Below the pieces are notes generated by a model. The model ran no database searches. It was given only the letters and a program-made list of their open reading frames with translations, and had not been told where the DNA came from. From Bordetella parapertussis (GTDB taxonomy: Bacteria; Pseudomonadota; Gammaproteobacteria; Burkholderiales; Burkholderiaceae_A): a stretch of DNA of 26,671 bases. Position 1 is the first letter of the stretch, and each line of letters begins with the position of its first letter. The stretch lies in NCBI GenBank assembly GCA_945877235.1, contig CAMCRF010000017.1, forward strand, positions 1 through 26,671. Direction: 5' to 3'. Shown here piece by piece: positions 7,633 to 16,201 of the stretch. Both the position numbers and the translations under genes were made by a program.

Positions 7633-8784
7633 GTGGCCGCTCGACCGTATAACTTTGCTCCTGGACCTGCTGTGCTACCTGATGTGGTGCTCGAGCGTGC
7701 GGCTGCCGAAATGCTCGACTGGGGCGGCACAGGCATGTCCGTGATCGAGATGAGCCACAGGGGGACGCATTTTGAAGGCATTCACCAGGCCGCGCTCGAT
7801 CGCTTCAAGCGGCTGTTGAATCTCCCGACCTCGCACAGCATTCTCTTTATGCAGGGCGGTGCGACTGCGCAGAATGCCATCCTTCCATTGAATCTATTGG
7901 GGCAGAACCCAAAGTGTGACTACGTGCATACGGGCCATTGGTCTGCCAAGTCCATTCAGGAGGCTAAGGCCTATGGCGATGTACACGTGGCGGCCTCAGC
8001 CGAAGCTGCGCGCGGGGCAACCATCAACGGGACCGGTGCCGATTGGCCTTCCTTCGGATATGTGCCGCCTGAATCCGAGTGGCAGGTGCGCGCAGATGCC
8101 GCATACCTTCACATCTGTGGGAATGAGACCATTGGAGGCGTGGAGTACCCCGAGTTTCCCGATATGGCCGGCTTGGGGGCACCGAACGTCCCGCTTGTGG
8201 TGGACATGTCCTCACACATCTTGTCGCGGTGCATGGACTTCTCCCAGATTGATCTCGCCTACGGCGGGGCACAGAAAAACATCGGTCCCTCGGGTCTGAC
8301 CTTTGTCATTCTCAATCATGAGGTGCTCCAGACGCGCTTCCCAGCGCCAATGCAGCACTGCCCAACCGTTTTCGACTATCGCAGGGTGCTCGATCAGAAT
8401 TCCTTGCTCAACACGCCCAGCACCTTTGCCATCTACATGGCCGGTTTGGTCTTTGAGTGGCTTGAGGACCAAGGCGGGGTTGAGCAAATGGAGCGAGAGA
8501 ATACACGCAAGGCAGCACTGCTCTACAGCACACTCGACGCCTCTGATTTTTACAAAACGCGCGTCGCCAAGGCGGCGCGCTCGCGCATGAACGTGCCGTT
8601 TTACTTGCCTGACGATCGGCTTTATCCCCTCTTTCTCGAGCAGAGCAAGGCCGCTGGCCTTCTGAACCTGAAGGGCCACAAGGCTGTTGGGGGGCTGCGT
8701 GCAAGCCTTTACAACGCCATGCCGTTTGAGGGTGTTGAAGCCCTGGTCTCGTTTCTGCGCACCTTCGAGAGGGAGCATGCATGA
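7633..8784 (+). CDS. serC: phosphoserine aminotransferase
   Basis: SerC converts 3-phosphohydroxypyruvate and glutamate to phosphoserine and 2-oxoglutarate, and also serves pyridoxal phosphate synthesis. The 383-residue product opens with the family start RPYNFAPGPAVLP. It carries MSHRG (Arg of the phosphate site) and the PLP-binding lysine K215 in GGAQKNIGPSG. The C-terminus contains the conserved GGLRASLYNAMP. The start is GTG 7633 preceded by AAGGAAG (7620-7626). It is about 20 residues longer than E. coli SerC, with insertions in the middle (around SAEAARGATINGTG). It overlaps pheA by 4 bp (ATGA), indicating translational coupling. Confidence 0.97.
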   Translation: MAARPYNFAPGPAVLPDVVLERAAAEMLDWGGTGMSVIEMSHRGTHFEGIHQAALDRFKRLLNLPTSHSILFMQGGATAQNAILPLNLLGQNPKCDYVHTGHWSAKSIQEAKAYGDVHVAASAEAARGATINGTGADWPSFGYVPPESEWQVRADAAYLHICGNETIGGVEYPEFPDMAGLGAPNVPLVVDMSSHILSRCMDFSQIDLAYGGAQKNIGPSGLTFVILNHEVLQTRFPAPMQHCPTVFDYRRVLDQNSLLNTPSTFAIYMAGLVFEWLEDQGGVEQMERENTRKAALLYSTLDASDFYKTRVAKAARSRMNVPFYLPDDRLYPLFLEQSKAAGLLNLKGHKAVGGLRASLYNAMPFEGVEALVSFLRTFEREHA

Positions 8785-9899
8785 CACCTGAGCAACTCAA
8801 AGGGTTTCGGGATCAGATTGATGCCTATGACGATCAGATCATTCCACTGCTGATTGCACGTTCGAAGGTCGTTCAGCAGGTGGGCCTCAACAAGCACAAG
8901 GTGGGTGCGCCTGTCTTCCGACCCGAACGCGAGGTGGCCATCATCGAGCGCATGTGCAAGGTCAATCGTGAGCTCGGCGGTCCGCTGCCCGATCAGTCCA
9001 TTGCCGCGATTTGGCTCGAGATCATTTCGGGCTGCCGTGCCCTTGAGCGGGTCATGCGTGTCTCCTACTTGGGGCCTGCTGGTACCTACAGCGAGCAAGC
9101 TGTGCGCACGCTCTTTGGCCACCGGGTCGAGGGTATTCCTTGTGCGAGCCTCGATGAGGCCGTCGCGCTCGCAGAGAAGGGGGATGCGGATGCAGCCTTG
9201 CTGCCGGTCGAGAATTCAATCGAGGGCACTGTGGGGCGAACCCTTGATCTATTTCTCCAGACAAGCTTGCGCATCAGCTCCGAGATATCTATACCCATTC
9301 ACCACGGCCTGCTGAGCCAGGCCCCAAGCCTCTCGGATATTCGCCGAGTGGTTGCGCATGCACAGGCGCTTGCCCAGTGCCAGCAATGGCTGCGGAAAAA
9401 TATGCCTGGGGTTGAGCAGCTCGCAGTTGCGAGTAATGGAGAGGCTGCGCGAATGGCCTCCGAGGACAAAACCCTCGCAGCGATTGCGGGTCAGACTGCG
9501 GCACAGCACTACGGCCTCAAAACCCTGGCCGAGCGCATCGAGGACGACCCGAGCAACCGGACTCGATTTGCAGCCTTGGGCAACTTCACGCCTGACGGAT
9601 GTGGCGTGGATCAGACTTCGCTGATTCTCTCGGTTCCCGACCAGGCCGGCGCAATGCTGTCGCTCATTGAGCCCATGGCACGTCATGGTGTGTCCATGAA
9701 GCGTTTCGAGTCGCGCCCCGCGCGTCAGCGCAGTTCGGCAGATGGTTGGGAGTACTTCTTCTATGTCGACCTGGTGGGTCACCAGACAGATTCAAACCTC
9801 GCGCTAGCGCTTGCCGAGATCCGCGCGCGCGCGAGTTTTTTTAAGGTTCTAGGCTCTTACCCTCTCTTTGATCGACTCACGGTGCCAAGCCATGCATAA
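8781..9899 (+). CDS. pheA: bifunctional chorismate mutase / prephenate dehydratase
   Basis: This 372-residue fused enzyme converts chorismate to prephenate and on to phenylpyruvate for phenylalanine. Residues 1-90 are an AroQ-type helical chorismate mutase (RDQIDAYDDQII, with R50-E51 in FRPEREV). Residues 94-270 are prephenate dehydratase, with the essential T261-R262-F263 triad in NRTRFAALG. Residues 278-365 form an ACT regulatory domain with AGAM (289-292) and the ESRP motif (310-313) that binds phenylalanine, so feedback inhibition is expected. It overlaps serC by 4 bp and hisC by 8 bp within one operon. Confidence 0.97.
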   Translation: MTPEQLKGFRDQIDAYDDQIIPLLIARSKVVQQVGLNKHKVGAPVFRPEREVAIIERMCKVNRELGGPLPDQSIAAIWLEIISGCRALERVMRVSYLGPAGTYSEQAVRTLFGHRVEGIPCASLDEAVALAEKGDADAALLPVENSIEGTVGRTLDLFLQTSLRISSEISIPIHHGLLSQAPSLSDIRRVVAHAQALAQCQQWLRKNMPGVEQLAVASNGEAARMASEDKTLAAIAGQTAAQHYGLKTLAERIEDDPSNRTRFAALGNFTPDGCGVDQTSLILSVPDQAGAMLSLIEPMARHGVSMKRFESRPARQRSSADGWEYFFYVDLVGHQTDSNLALALAEIRARASFFKVLGSYPLFDRLTVPSHA

Positions 9900-11022
9900 C
9901 CCCGCGCTCCCGTTTGTTCAAGCCATTGCGCCTTACCACGGTGGTCGCCCCATCGCAGAGGTCGCGCGTCAGTTCGGCCTTGCCGAAGACCAAATAGTGA
10001 AGCTCGCCTCTAACGAGAACCCCCTGGGTATGAGCCCTCGCGGACGCCAGGCTATGCTTGCGGCTAGTGAGGATCTTGGACGCTACCCAGACGGCAATGG
10101 CCACGACCTCAAAGCTGCATTGGCCAAACGATTCGGGCTCCCATCGGACTGGATCACCTTAGGCAACGGCAGCAACGACATTCTCGAGCTGGTTGCTCGT
10201 TCGTTTCTAACTGAGGGACGAAGCTCACTTTTCTCCGCGCATGCCTTTGCTGTGTATGCCCTTGCAACGCAAGCCACGGGGGCTCGGGCGATTGTGGTGC
10301 CCGCGAAGGCGACAGACCTCGGTCACGATTTAGCGGCCATGCGTGCTGCGGTCTGCGATGACACCGCTGTAGTCTGGGTTGCGAACCCCAATAACCCCAC
10401 AGGTAGCTTTTTGCAGGCACACGCGCTTGAGGCTTTCATTGCCGAGATGCCTCGTGAGACGCTGGTGGTCCTTGACGAGGCCTATGTCGAGTACTTAGAC
10501 CCCAGCGAGGCGATTCCGTCATTTGAATGGGTGGGGCGCTACCCCAACCTCGTGGTGTCCCGGTCGTTTTCGAAGGCCTATGGTCTTGCTGGTCTGAGAG
10601 TAGGGTTCGGAGTGGCCCAGCCCTGGGTGACCGATTTGCTCAATCGGGTTCGTCAGCCCTTTAACGTAAACAGTCTTGCCATGGCTGCTGCGGCAGAGAG
10701 CCTTTTCGACGATGAGTTTCTGGGCAGGACTGCGACCCTGAATGCCCAGGGCTTGGCTTTCTTGAGCGAGGCACTGCGCGCGCGAGGGTTCAACCCGCTG
10801 CCATCAAAGGGTAATTTTCTGCTTGTCGACCTTCGGCCACGATTAGAGCCGAGTGCGGAGCGCCCCTCGGTGGGTGTTTGGCTCTTTGAGCAGCTCATGG
10901 CTCGGGGGGTCATTACCCGGCCTGTCGCCAACTATGGCTTGCCGCATCACCTGAGAATCTCGATTGGCACACGAGACGAACTCATTGCATTGCTCAAGGC
11001 GCTCGATGCCCTTCTTGGCTAA
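9892..11022 (+). CDS. hisC: histidinol-phosphate aminotransferase family (HisC), aromatic operon copy
   Basis: This 376-residue class I/II PLP aminotransferase has LASNENPLG (39-47), ANPNNPTG (164-171), DEAYVEY (195-201) and the PLP lysine K228 in SRSFSKAYGLAGLR. ATG 9892 is chosen because MHNPALPFVQAIAPYHGG matches the family start; an in-frame upstream start at 9868 would lie deeper in pheA. It overlaps pheA by 8 bp (ATGCATAA). In Burkholderiales the copy inside serC-pheA-hisC-tyrA is often called hisC2 and may act on phenylpyruvate or hydroxyphenylpyruvate as well as histidinol phosphate. The placement between pheA and tyrA supports an aromatic aminotransferase role, but specificity is inference. 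Confidence 0.93.
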   Translation: MHNPALPFVQAIAPYHGGRPIAEVARQFGLAEDQIVKLASNENPLGMSPRGRQAMLAASEDLGRYPDGNGHDLKAALAKRFGLPSDWITLGNGSNDILELVARSFLTEGRSSLFSAHAFAVYALATQATGARAIVVPAKATDLGHDLAAMRAAVCDDTAVVWVANPNNPTGSFLQAHALEAFIAEMPRETLVVLDEAYVEYLDPSEAIPSFEWVGRYPNLVVSRSFSKAYGLAGLRVGFGVAQPWVTDLLNRVRQPFNVNSLAMAAAAESLFDDEFLGRTATLNAQGLAFLSEALRARGFNPLPSKGNFLLVDLRPRLEPSAERPSVGVWLFEQLMARGVITRPVANYGLPHHLRISIGTRDELIALLKALDALLG

Positions 11023-11932
11023 TTGGCTTTTGGTGGCAGGCGTTGGTCTCATGGGAGGCTCAGTCGCCCGAGCAGCCCGGAACGCCTCGCTTGTGCCGAA
11101 GATCTATGGCCTAGATCCCGTAAACGGCCGTCAGGCGGCCTCTCTGGGCCTTATTGATGAGGCATTTGCCGACATGGCTCAAGCCGATGCGCGCTTGCGC
11201 ACGCAGGAGGGCCCTGGGCTCATTGTGCTGGCCGCTCCCGTCCCAGTGACTGCAGCTCAAGTACACGCGGTTGCCGCGCATTGGAGGCCCTGGGGGTGTC
11301 CTTGGATAACTGAGATTGGCAGCACCAAGACGGCTTGGATTCGCGCCCTTGAACACTTGCGCGCCCGTGACCCGGAAGGGGCTGAATGTCTGGTGAATTG
11401 CATCTCGAGCCACCCAATGGCGGGTTCCGAGGCGCATGGCCCTAGCGCAGCGCGAGGCGACCTCTTCCAAGGTGCGCGGGTGCTGCTTTCCAACTTGCCT
11501 GAGACTAGCGCATCCACGGCATCGGTATGGGCATCGTTTTGGCAATCTCTTGGTGCACAGACGCATGACCTTGGATTGGAAGACCACGATCCTCTGCTCG
11601 GCGCGATCAGTCATCTGCCCCACGCGATCTCATTTGCCCTTGGTGCGCAGTTGGCGCAGTCTGCGCATGCATCGGATGCCCAATGGCTGCACGGCGGTGG
11701 TCTGCGTGACACGACCCGCATTGCAGCCTCCGACCCAGCGCTCTGGGCCGATATTCTGCTCGACAATCGCGCATCACTGGGCGGACTCATCGCAGACTAC
11801 CGGCTGCAGCTCGAGGCCATGTCGCACGCGCTGCAGAGCGGAGATCGGGAATCACTGATCGCACTGCTCGAGCGGGCGGCGCAGTGGCGTCGGGGTTTTC
11901 AAGACGCTACTCGCAAACCGCAGTCCGCATAG
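11006..11932 (+). CDS. tyrA: prephenate dehydrogenase
   Basis: TyrA oxidatively decarboxylates prephenate (or arogenate) toward tyrosine with NAD(P). ATG 11006 gives 308 residues; the Rossmann motif VAGVGLMGGS follows at residues 10-19. HPMAGSE (136-142) and SHLPH (202-206) are the conserved substrate and catalytic His blocks, and the C-terminal half is the usual helical dimerisation domain. There is no ACT domain, so tyrosine feedback through that module is not expected. The start lies 17 bp inside the end of hisC. A longer frame from 10964 exists but would put 14 unrelated residues before the fold. Confidence 0.95.
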   Translation: MPFLANWLLVAGVGLMGGSVARAARNASLVPKIYGLDPVNGRQAASLGLIDEAFADMAQADARLRTQEGPGLIVLAAPVPVTAAQVHAVAAHWRPWGCPWITEIGSTKTAWIRALEHLRARDPEGAECLVNCISSHPMAGSEAHGPSAARGDLFQGARVLLSNLPETSASTASVWASFWQSLGAQTHDLGLEDHDPLLGAISHLPHAISFALGAQLAQSAHASDAQWLHGGGLRDTTRIAASDPALWADILLDNRASLGGLIADYRLQLEAMSHALQSGDRESLIALLERAAQWRRGFQDATRKPQSA

Positions 11933-11944
11933 GAGCGCATTGGT

Positions 11945-13984
11945 ATGGACATCACTCTCGACCTGCGTGACGGCGCCTGCGGTTCTGTTCAACTGCCCGG
12001 AAGCAAGAGCTTTTCCATTCGCGCATTGCTGCTTGCGGCGTGTGCCCGAGGCACGACCGAGCTGCATGGCCTGCTGCGCTCGGATGACACCGAGGTCATG
12101 ATTCAGGCGCTTCGCCAATTGGGCGTTCACCTCGAGCCTTCAGGGGCAGTCTGGTCTGTTCAGGGGTGCTCTGGTGCACCCGATCGTCTCGGCAGTCCTG
12201 AACAGCCGGTTCAATGTTTTGTGGGCAACTCTGGCCTGACGATTCGCACCTTGCTGCCTGCCGTGGTTGCGTTTCTCTCGATTGCCAAGTCCACTCGGGG
12301 CCAGGAGGGGTGCGTGGAGTTTTCGGGCGTGCCGCGCATGCACGAGCGCCCAATTGGTGATCTGGTGGATGGGTTGCGGCATTTGGGCGCTCAGATCGAC
12401 TACCTGGGGGTTGAGGGGTTTCCGCCGCTTCGCGTGCGCGCTGCTGCGCTGGTGCCAAGCGAGTCTTGGCAGGTGAAGGGCAGTACGTCCAGTCAGTTTT
12501 TAACGGGCCTCTTGCAGGCTGCCCCTGGGCTCGCCCAGCAGTGGCAGCGTTCGATTGAGATCCGAGTACAAGGCCCGTTGATTAGTCGCCCTTACGTGGA
12601 TCTCTCACTTGCTATGCTGCGCCGCTTTGGCGCACAGATTCACGAGCCGACGCCGAACTGCTTTCGAGTTGAGCCAGCTCAAGGCCTGATCTCGCCTGAC
12701 GCACTGTCTGTGGAGGGCGATGCATCCTCTGCCTCCTACTTTATGGCTGCTGGGGTCTTGGGGGGAGGGCCCATTCGAGTGGAGGGGGCTGGGCGCGAGA
12801 GCCTGCAGGGAGATGTCCAGTTTGCTCATGCACTCGAGGCCATGGGCGCGCAGGTTCGTTGGGAAGCCAACGCCATTGAGGTTCAGGCGCCAATCGGAGG
12901 GCTCTCGCAGCTTCGAGGCGTGGATCTGGACTGCAACCACATCCCTGATGCGGCCATGACGCTTGTCCCGCTTGCGCTCTATGCTCAAGGCTCCACGCGC
13001 CTGCACAACATTGGGTCATGGCGCGTGAAGGAGACTGATCGCATTGAGGCCATGGCTGCAGAGGCTCGCAAACTTGGCGCACACGTCGAAACGGGCCCGG
13101 ATTTCATTGTGGTTCATCCGCCCTTGGTGTTGAGATCCGCCTGCATACACACCTACGACGATCATCGTGTGGCCATGAGTTTTTCTCTGGTCAGCTTCCG
13201 GCACCCAGGAGATCGCCTCGAGGCGGTGCCCAAGAGGACGGTCACCATCCTGGATGCCGTCTGTGTTGCAAAAACATTCCCCGACTACTTTGAGGTGTTC
13301 GCCGATGTCTGTGCACGTGCCGTTCCTGTTGTTGCCATCGATGGCCCTACGGCCTCTGGCAAGGGGACGGTGGCTGCGCGGGTAGCCCGTGCTCTGGGCT
13401 TCGCATACCTCGATAGCGGTGCGCTATACCGACTCGTGGCCCTCGCGGGGCTTCGCGCCGGGTTGGATCCCTCGGACGAGTCAGGCCTCACGGCCATTGC
13501 CTCCAACATGCAGGTTCGTTTTGACTCTGGCCAAGTCTGGATGGCTGGCGAGGACGTCACCTTGGCGATCCGAGACGAGAAGATTAGTGTGCGCTCCTCT
13601 CAGGCCGCTGCCTTACCCGGGGTCCGTGCCGCCTTGCTTCGTTTGCAGCGCGACTTTGCCCGCCTGCCTGGCCTCGTGTGCGATGGCCGCGACATGGCGT
13701 CTGTGGTGTTTCCGCAAGCGATGACCAAAATCTTCCTAACGGCCGACGCCCAGGCGCGTGCGCGCCGCCGATACGAGCAACTGCGTGCACGTGGCGAGCC
13801 TGCGGACCTGCAAACGATCACGGACGACCTGCGTGCCCGTGACGCCAGGGACTCCCAGCGCAGCGTGGCCCCACTCAAATACACGCCAAACGCGGGCGTA
13901 CATTACTTGGATACGACTGAGCAGGCCGTCGAGGAATCCGTGACGTCAGTCCTTGCCTGGGCGAACACGGATTTAAGCCGTTGA
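11945..13984 (+). CDS. aroA-cmk: AroA-Cmk fusion: 3-phosphoshikimate 1-carboxyvinyltransferase / cytidylate kinase
   Basis: This 679-residue fusion joins EPSP synthase (residues 1 to about 455), which makes the chorismate precursor, to cytidylate kinase (about 460-679), which phosphorylates CMP/dCMP. AroA markers are PGSKS (18-22) with R26, PRMHERP (130-136), TSSQF (181-185), NHIPDAAM, RVKETDR, DDHR and AKTFPDYFE. Cmk begins VPVVAIDGPTASGKGT with its P-loop and has CDGRDMAS and YTPNAGVHYLDT. Such fusions are known from several Burkholderiales. Unusual is the PEP/glyphosate-site motif: GNSGLTIRT (94-102) in place of the common GNAGTAMRP, and SFSIR in place of SxSNR. AGGAG (11931-11935) is the ribosome-binding site. 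The stop codon lies in the rpsA -35 box. Confidence 0.96.
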   Translation: MDITLDLRDGACGSVQLPGSKSFSIRALLLAACARGTTELHGLLRSDDTEVMIQALRQLGVHLEPSGAVWSVQGCSGAPDRLGSPEQPVQCFVGNSGLTIRTLLPAVVAFLSIAKSTRGQEGCVEFSGVPRMHERPIGDLVDGLRHLGAQIDYLGVEGFPPLRVRAAALVPSESWQVKGSTSSQFLTGLLQAAPGLAQQWQRSIEIRVQGPLISRPYVDLSLAMLRRFGAQIHEPTPNCFRVEPAQGLISPDALSVEGDASSASYFMAAGVLGGGPIRVEGAGRESLQGDVQFAHALEAMGAQVRWEANAIEVQAPIGGLSQLRGVDLDCNHIPDAAMTLVPLALYAQGSTRLHNIGSWRVKETDRIEAMAAEARKLGAHVETGPDFIVVHPPLVLRSACIHTYDDHRVAMSFSLVSFRHPGDRLEAVPKRTVTILDAVCVAKTFPDYFEVFADVCARAVPVVAIDGPTASGKGTVAARVARALGFAYLDSGALYRLVALAGLRAGLDPSDESGLTAIASNMQVRFDSGQVWMAGEDVTLAIRDEKISVRSSQAAALPGVRAALLRLQRDFARLPGLVCDGRDMASVVFPQAMTKIFLTADAQARARRRYEQLRARGEPADLQTITDDLRARDARDSQRSVAPLKYTPNAGVHYLDTTEQAVEESVTSVLAWANTDLSR

Positions 13985-14009
13985 TCAAGCTGGACTTTTG
14001 GTCTATATT
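13981..14009 (+). promoter_or_regulatory. sigma70-type promoter of rpsA
   Basis: TTGATC (13981-13986, 4 of 6) and TATATT (14004-14009, 5 of 6) are separated by exactly 17 bp. Transcription would start near 14016, leaving a leader of about 125 nt. The -35 box includes the stop codon of aroA-cmk, so rpsA can be transcribed independently of the aromatic operon. Confidence 0.7.
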
Positions 14010-14011
14010 CT

Positions 14012-14141
14012 GGGGTTCGGGGCTGTGTATTGAACCCAAAGCACTGGGCTTAACACACGGCTAATCGGCAGGTCGCGGCAAACGCGCCCGCCATAACTCC
14101 GCCGAGGAACGTCTTCGGCGTGTCATTGGAAACCCTCTTAC
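14012..14141 (+). promoter_or_regulatory. structured 5' leader of rpsA, candidate S1 autoregulatory region
   Basis: The leader holds at least two perfect inverted repeats. One is GGGTTC (14013-14018) with GAACCC (14032-14037) around a 13-nt loop. The other is CGCCGA (14100-14105) with TCGGCG (14115-14120) around a purine-rich 9-nt loop starting GGA. A weak Shine-Dalgarno GGAAA (14128-14132) follows, 9 nt before the start codon. In gamma-proteobacteria a stem-loop leader lets excess S1 repress its own mRNA. Here such a role is inferred from layout only. Confidence 0.45.
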
Positions 14142-15848
14142 ATGTCATTGTCTACCCAACAAGGCGCCCCTGCGCTTGAGTCGTTTGCTGCATTGTTTGC
14201 TGAGTCAATTGCCCGCCAAGAAATGCGTGCGGGTGAGGTCATCACCGCCGAGGTGTTGCGCATCGATCAAAACCACGTGGTGGTGAATGCGGGCCTCAAA
14301 TCTGAAAGCTTTATTCCTGTTGAAGAGTTCCTGAACGACCAGGGAGTTCTGGATGTTCAAGAGGGCGACTTCATCTCTGTTGCTATTGAGTCTCTTGAGG
14401 ATGGCCGCGGCGAAACCCGCCTCTCCCGAGACCGCGCCAAGCGCTTGGCCGCATGGGTCAGCCTTGAGCAGGCACTTGAGTCCGGCGAAATGGTCACCGG
14501 CACCGTAACCGGCAAGGTCAAGGGCGGCCTCACCGTCATGACCAACGGCATCCGTGCATTCCTGCCCGGTTCCCTGGTCGACACCCGTCCCATTAAAGAC
14601 ACCTCTCACATCGAGGGTAAAACCCTCGAGTTCAAGGTCATCAAGCTCGATCGCAAACGCAACAATGTGGTGCTCTCCCGCCGTGCAGTGGTCGAGAATT
14701 CCATGGGCGAAGAGCGTGCCAAACTGCTCGAGACGCTGGCCGAAGGCTCCGTCGTGACAGGTGTGGTCAAAAACATCACCGATTACGGTGCGTTCGTGGA
14801 TCTTGGCGGCATTGATGGCCTGCTGCACATCACCGACATGGCATGGCGTCGTGTGCGTCACCCGTCCGAGGTGCTCAACGTCGGCCAGGAAGTCACCGCC
14901 AAGGTGCTTCGCTTTGACCAAGAGAAGAACCGTGTCTCATTGGGCATCAAGCAGCTCGGTGACGATCCTTGGGAAGGCATCGCCCGTCGTTATCCGCAGG
15001 GCTCCCGCCTCTTCGGAAAGGTCACCAACATCACCGATTACGGTGCATTTGTTGAGATCGAACCCGGTATCGAGGGTCTCGTGCACGTCTCTGAAATGGA
15101 CTGGACGAACAAGAACGTGAACCCCGGCAAGGTGGTTCAGGTGGGCGATGAGTCCGAGGTCATGGTGCTCGAGATTGACGGCGAGCGTCGCCGTATCTCC
15201 TTGGGCATGAAACAGTGCCGTGCTAACCCCTGGCAAGAGTTCGCTGCGACGGTTCAAAAGGGCGATAAGGTTCAGGGCCAGATTAAATCCATCACCGACT
15301 TCGGCGTGTTTGTGGGCCTGCCCGGCAACATCGATGGCCTGGTCCACCTCTCCGATCTCTCGTGGAGCGAGACTGGCGAGGAAGCTGTGCGCAACTTCAA
15401 GAAGGGCGACGAGGTCGAGGCCGTTGTGCTCGCCATCGACGTGGAGCGCGAGCGCATTTCATTGGGCATCAAGCAGATGCAGGGCGACCCCGTCACTACG
15501 ACTAAGCTCGAGAAGGGCGCCGTTGTGACCGGGACCGTCAAGGCTGTTGACGCGAAGGGTGCAACCATCTCCCTGGGTGACGATGTCGAGGGCTATTTGC
15601 GTGCCTCGGACATTTCCCGAGATCGCGTTGAAGATGCCCGCACGCATCTGAAAGAGGGCGACACGGTCGAGGCTATGGTGGTGAACGTTGACCGCAAGAC
15701 ACGCTCGATCAACCTGTCTATCAAGGCAAAGGACAACGCAGAGGCTGCGGACGTCCTTCAGAAGATGGCGGCAGAGGGTGGCAGCAGCTCTGGTACGACG
15801 AACCTCGGCGCGCTGCTCAAGGCCAAGCTTGACGGCCAGTCTGAGTAA
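14142..15848 (+). CDS. rpsA: 30S ribosomal protein S1
   Basis: S1 binds mRNA leaders and helps dock them on the 30S subunit. The 568-residue product has the full six OB-fold S1 repeats of proteobacteria, each starting at a G-x-V-x-G-x-V-like strand (about residues 26, 112, 198, 283, 370 and 455). Repeats 3 and 4 share NITDYGAFV, repeat 5 has SITDFGVFV, and all of 3-5 close with RxSLGxKQ. Repeats 1 and 2 are the diverged ribosome-docking pair. The nearly identical DNA around 14772 and 15029 reflects these protein repeats, not a mobile element. Own promoter and leader upstream; ihfB follows after 38 bp, as is common in proteobacteria. Confidence 0.98.
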   Translation: MSLSTQQGAPALESFAALFAESIARQEMRAGEVITAEVLRIDQNHVVVNAGLKSESFIPVEEFLNDQGVLDVQEGDFISVAIESLEDGRGETRLSRDRAKRLAAWVSLEQALESGEMVTGTVTGKVKGGLTVMTNGIRAFLPGSLVDTRPIKDTSHIEGKTLEFKVIKLDRKRNNVVLSRRAVVENSMGEERAKLLETLAEGSVVTGVVKNITDYGAFVDLGGIDGLLHITDMAWRRVRHPSEVLNVGQEVTAKVLRFDQEKNRVSLGIKQLGDDPWEGIARRYPQGSRLFGKVTNITDYGAFVEIEPGIEGLVHVSEMDWTNKNVNPGKVVQVGDESEVMVLEIDGERRRISLGMKQCRANPWQEFAATVQKGDKVQGQIKSITDFGVFVGLPGNIDGLVHLSDLSWSETGEEAVRNFKKGDEVEAVVLAIDVERERISLGIKQMQGDPVTTTKLEKGAVVTGTVKAVDAKGATISLGDDVEGYLRASDISRDRVEDARTHLKEGDTVEAMVVNVDRKTRSINLSIKAKDNAEAADVLQKMAAEGGSSSGTTNLGALLKAKLDGQSE

Positions 15849-15886
15849 GCGGTCTGCGTAGTCACTGAAGAAAGCGGCGCTCGGTT

Positions 15887-16201
15887 ATGACCAAGTCAGA
15901 GTTGATTGTTCGACTGACCGAGCGCCTTAACAATCCGCTGCTGGGTGTCAATGCCCAGTTGGTACAGAAGGATTGCGAAGTCTCTGTGAGGCTGCTGCTC
16001 GATGCCATGGTCACTGCACTGGTTGAGGGGCAGCGCATCGAGATTCGAGGATTTGGAACCTTCTCGGTGAGCGAGCGCCCACCGAGAACGGGCCGAAACC
16101 CCAAGTCTGGCGAAGAGGTGTTGGTTCCTGCGAAACGCGTTCCGCACTTTAAGCCCGGAAAAGAGCTCCGTCAGCGGGTCAATCGAAACGCCGCTGGATG
16201 A
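15887..16201 (+). CDS. ihfB: integration host factor subunit beta
   Basis: The 104-residue product is a full-length HU/IHF-fold protein that pairs with IHF-alpha to bend DNA in recombination, replication and transcription complexes. [10 protein letters not shown] is the typical start. [10 protein letters not shown] and the [12 protein letters not shown] arm, with the intercalating proline, are the DNA-binding signature. The position directly after rpsA is the conserved proteobacterial arrangement. No strong Shine-Dalgarno is visible. The TGA stop overlaps the lapB start (ATGA). The small membrane protein LapA, usually encoded between ihfB and lapB, is missing here. Confidence 0.97.
   Translation: MTKSELIVRLTERLNNPLLGVNAQLVQKDCEVSVRLLLDAMVTALVEGQRIEIRGFGTFSVSERPPRTGRNPKSGEEVLVPAKRVPHFKPGKELRQRVNRNAAG

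Noticed and set aside
14768..15065. Near-identical DNA stretches suggesting a repeat element
   Set aside because: They encode the NITDYGAFV strands of S1 repeats 3 and 4, so they are protein-domain repeats in rpsA.
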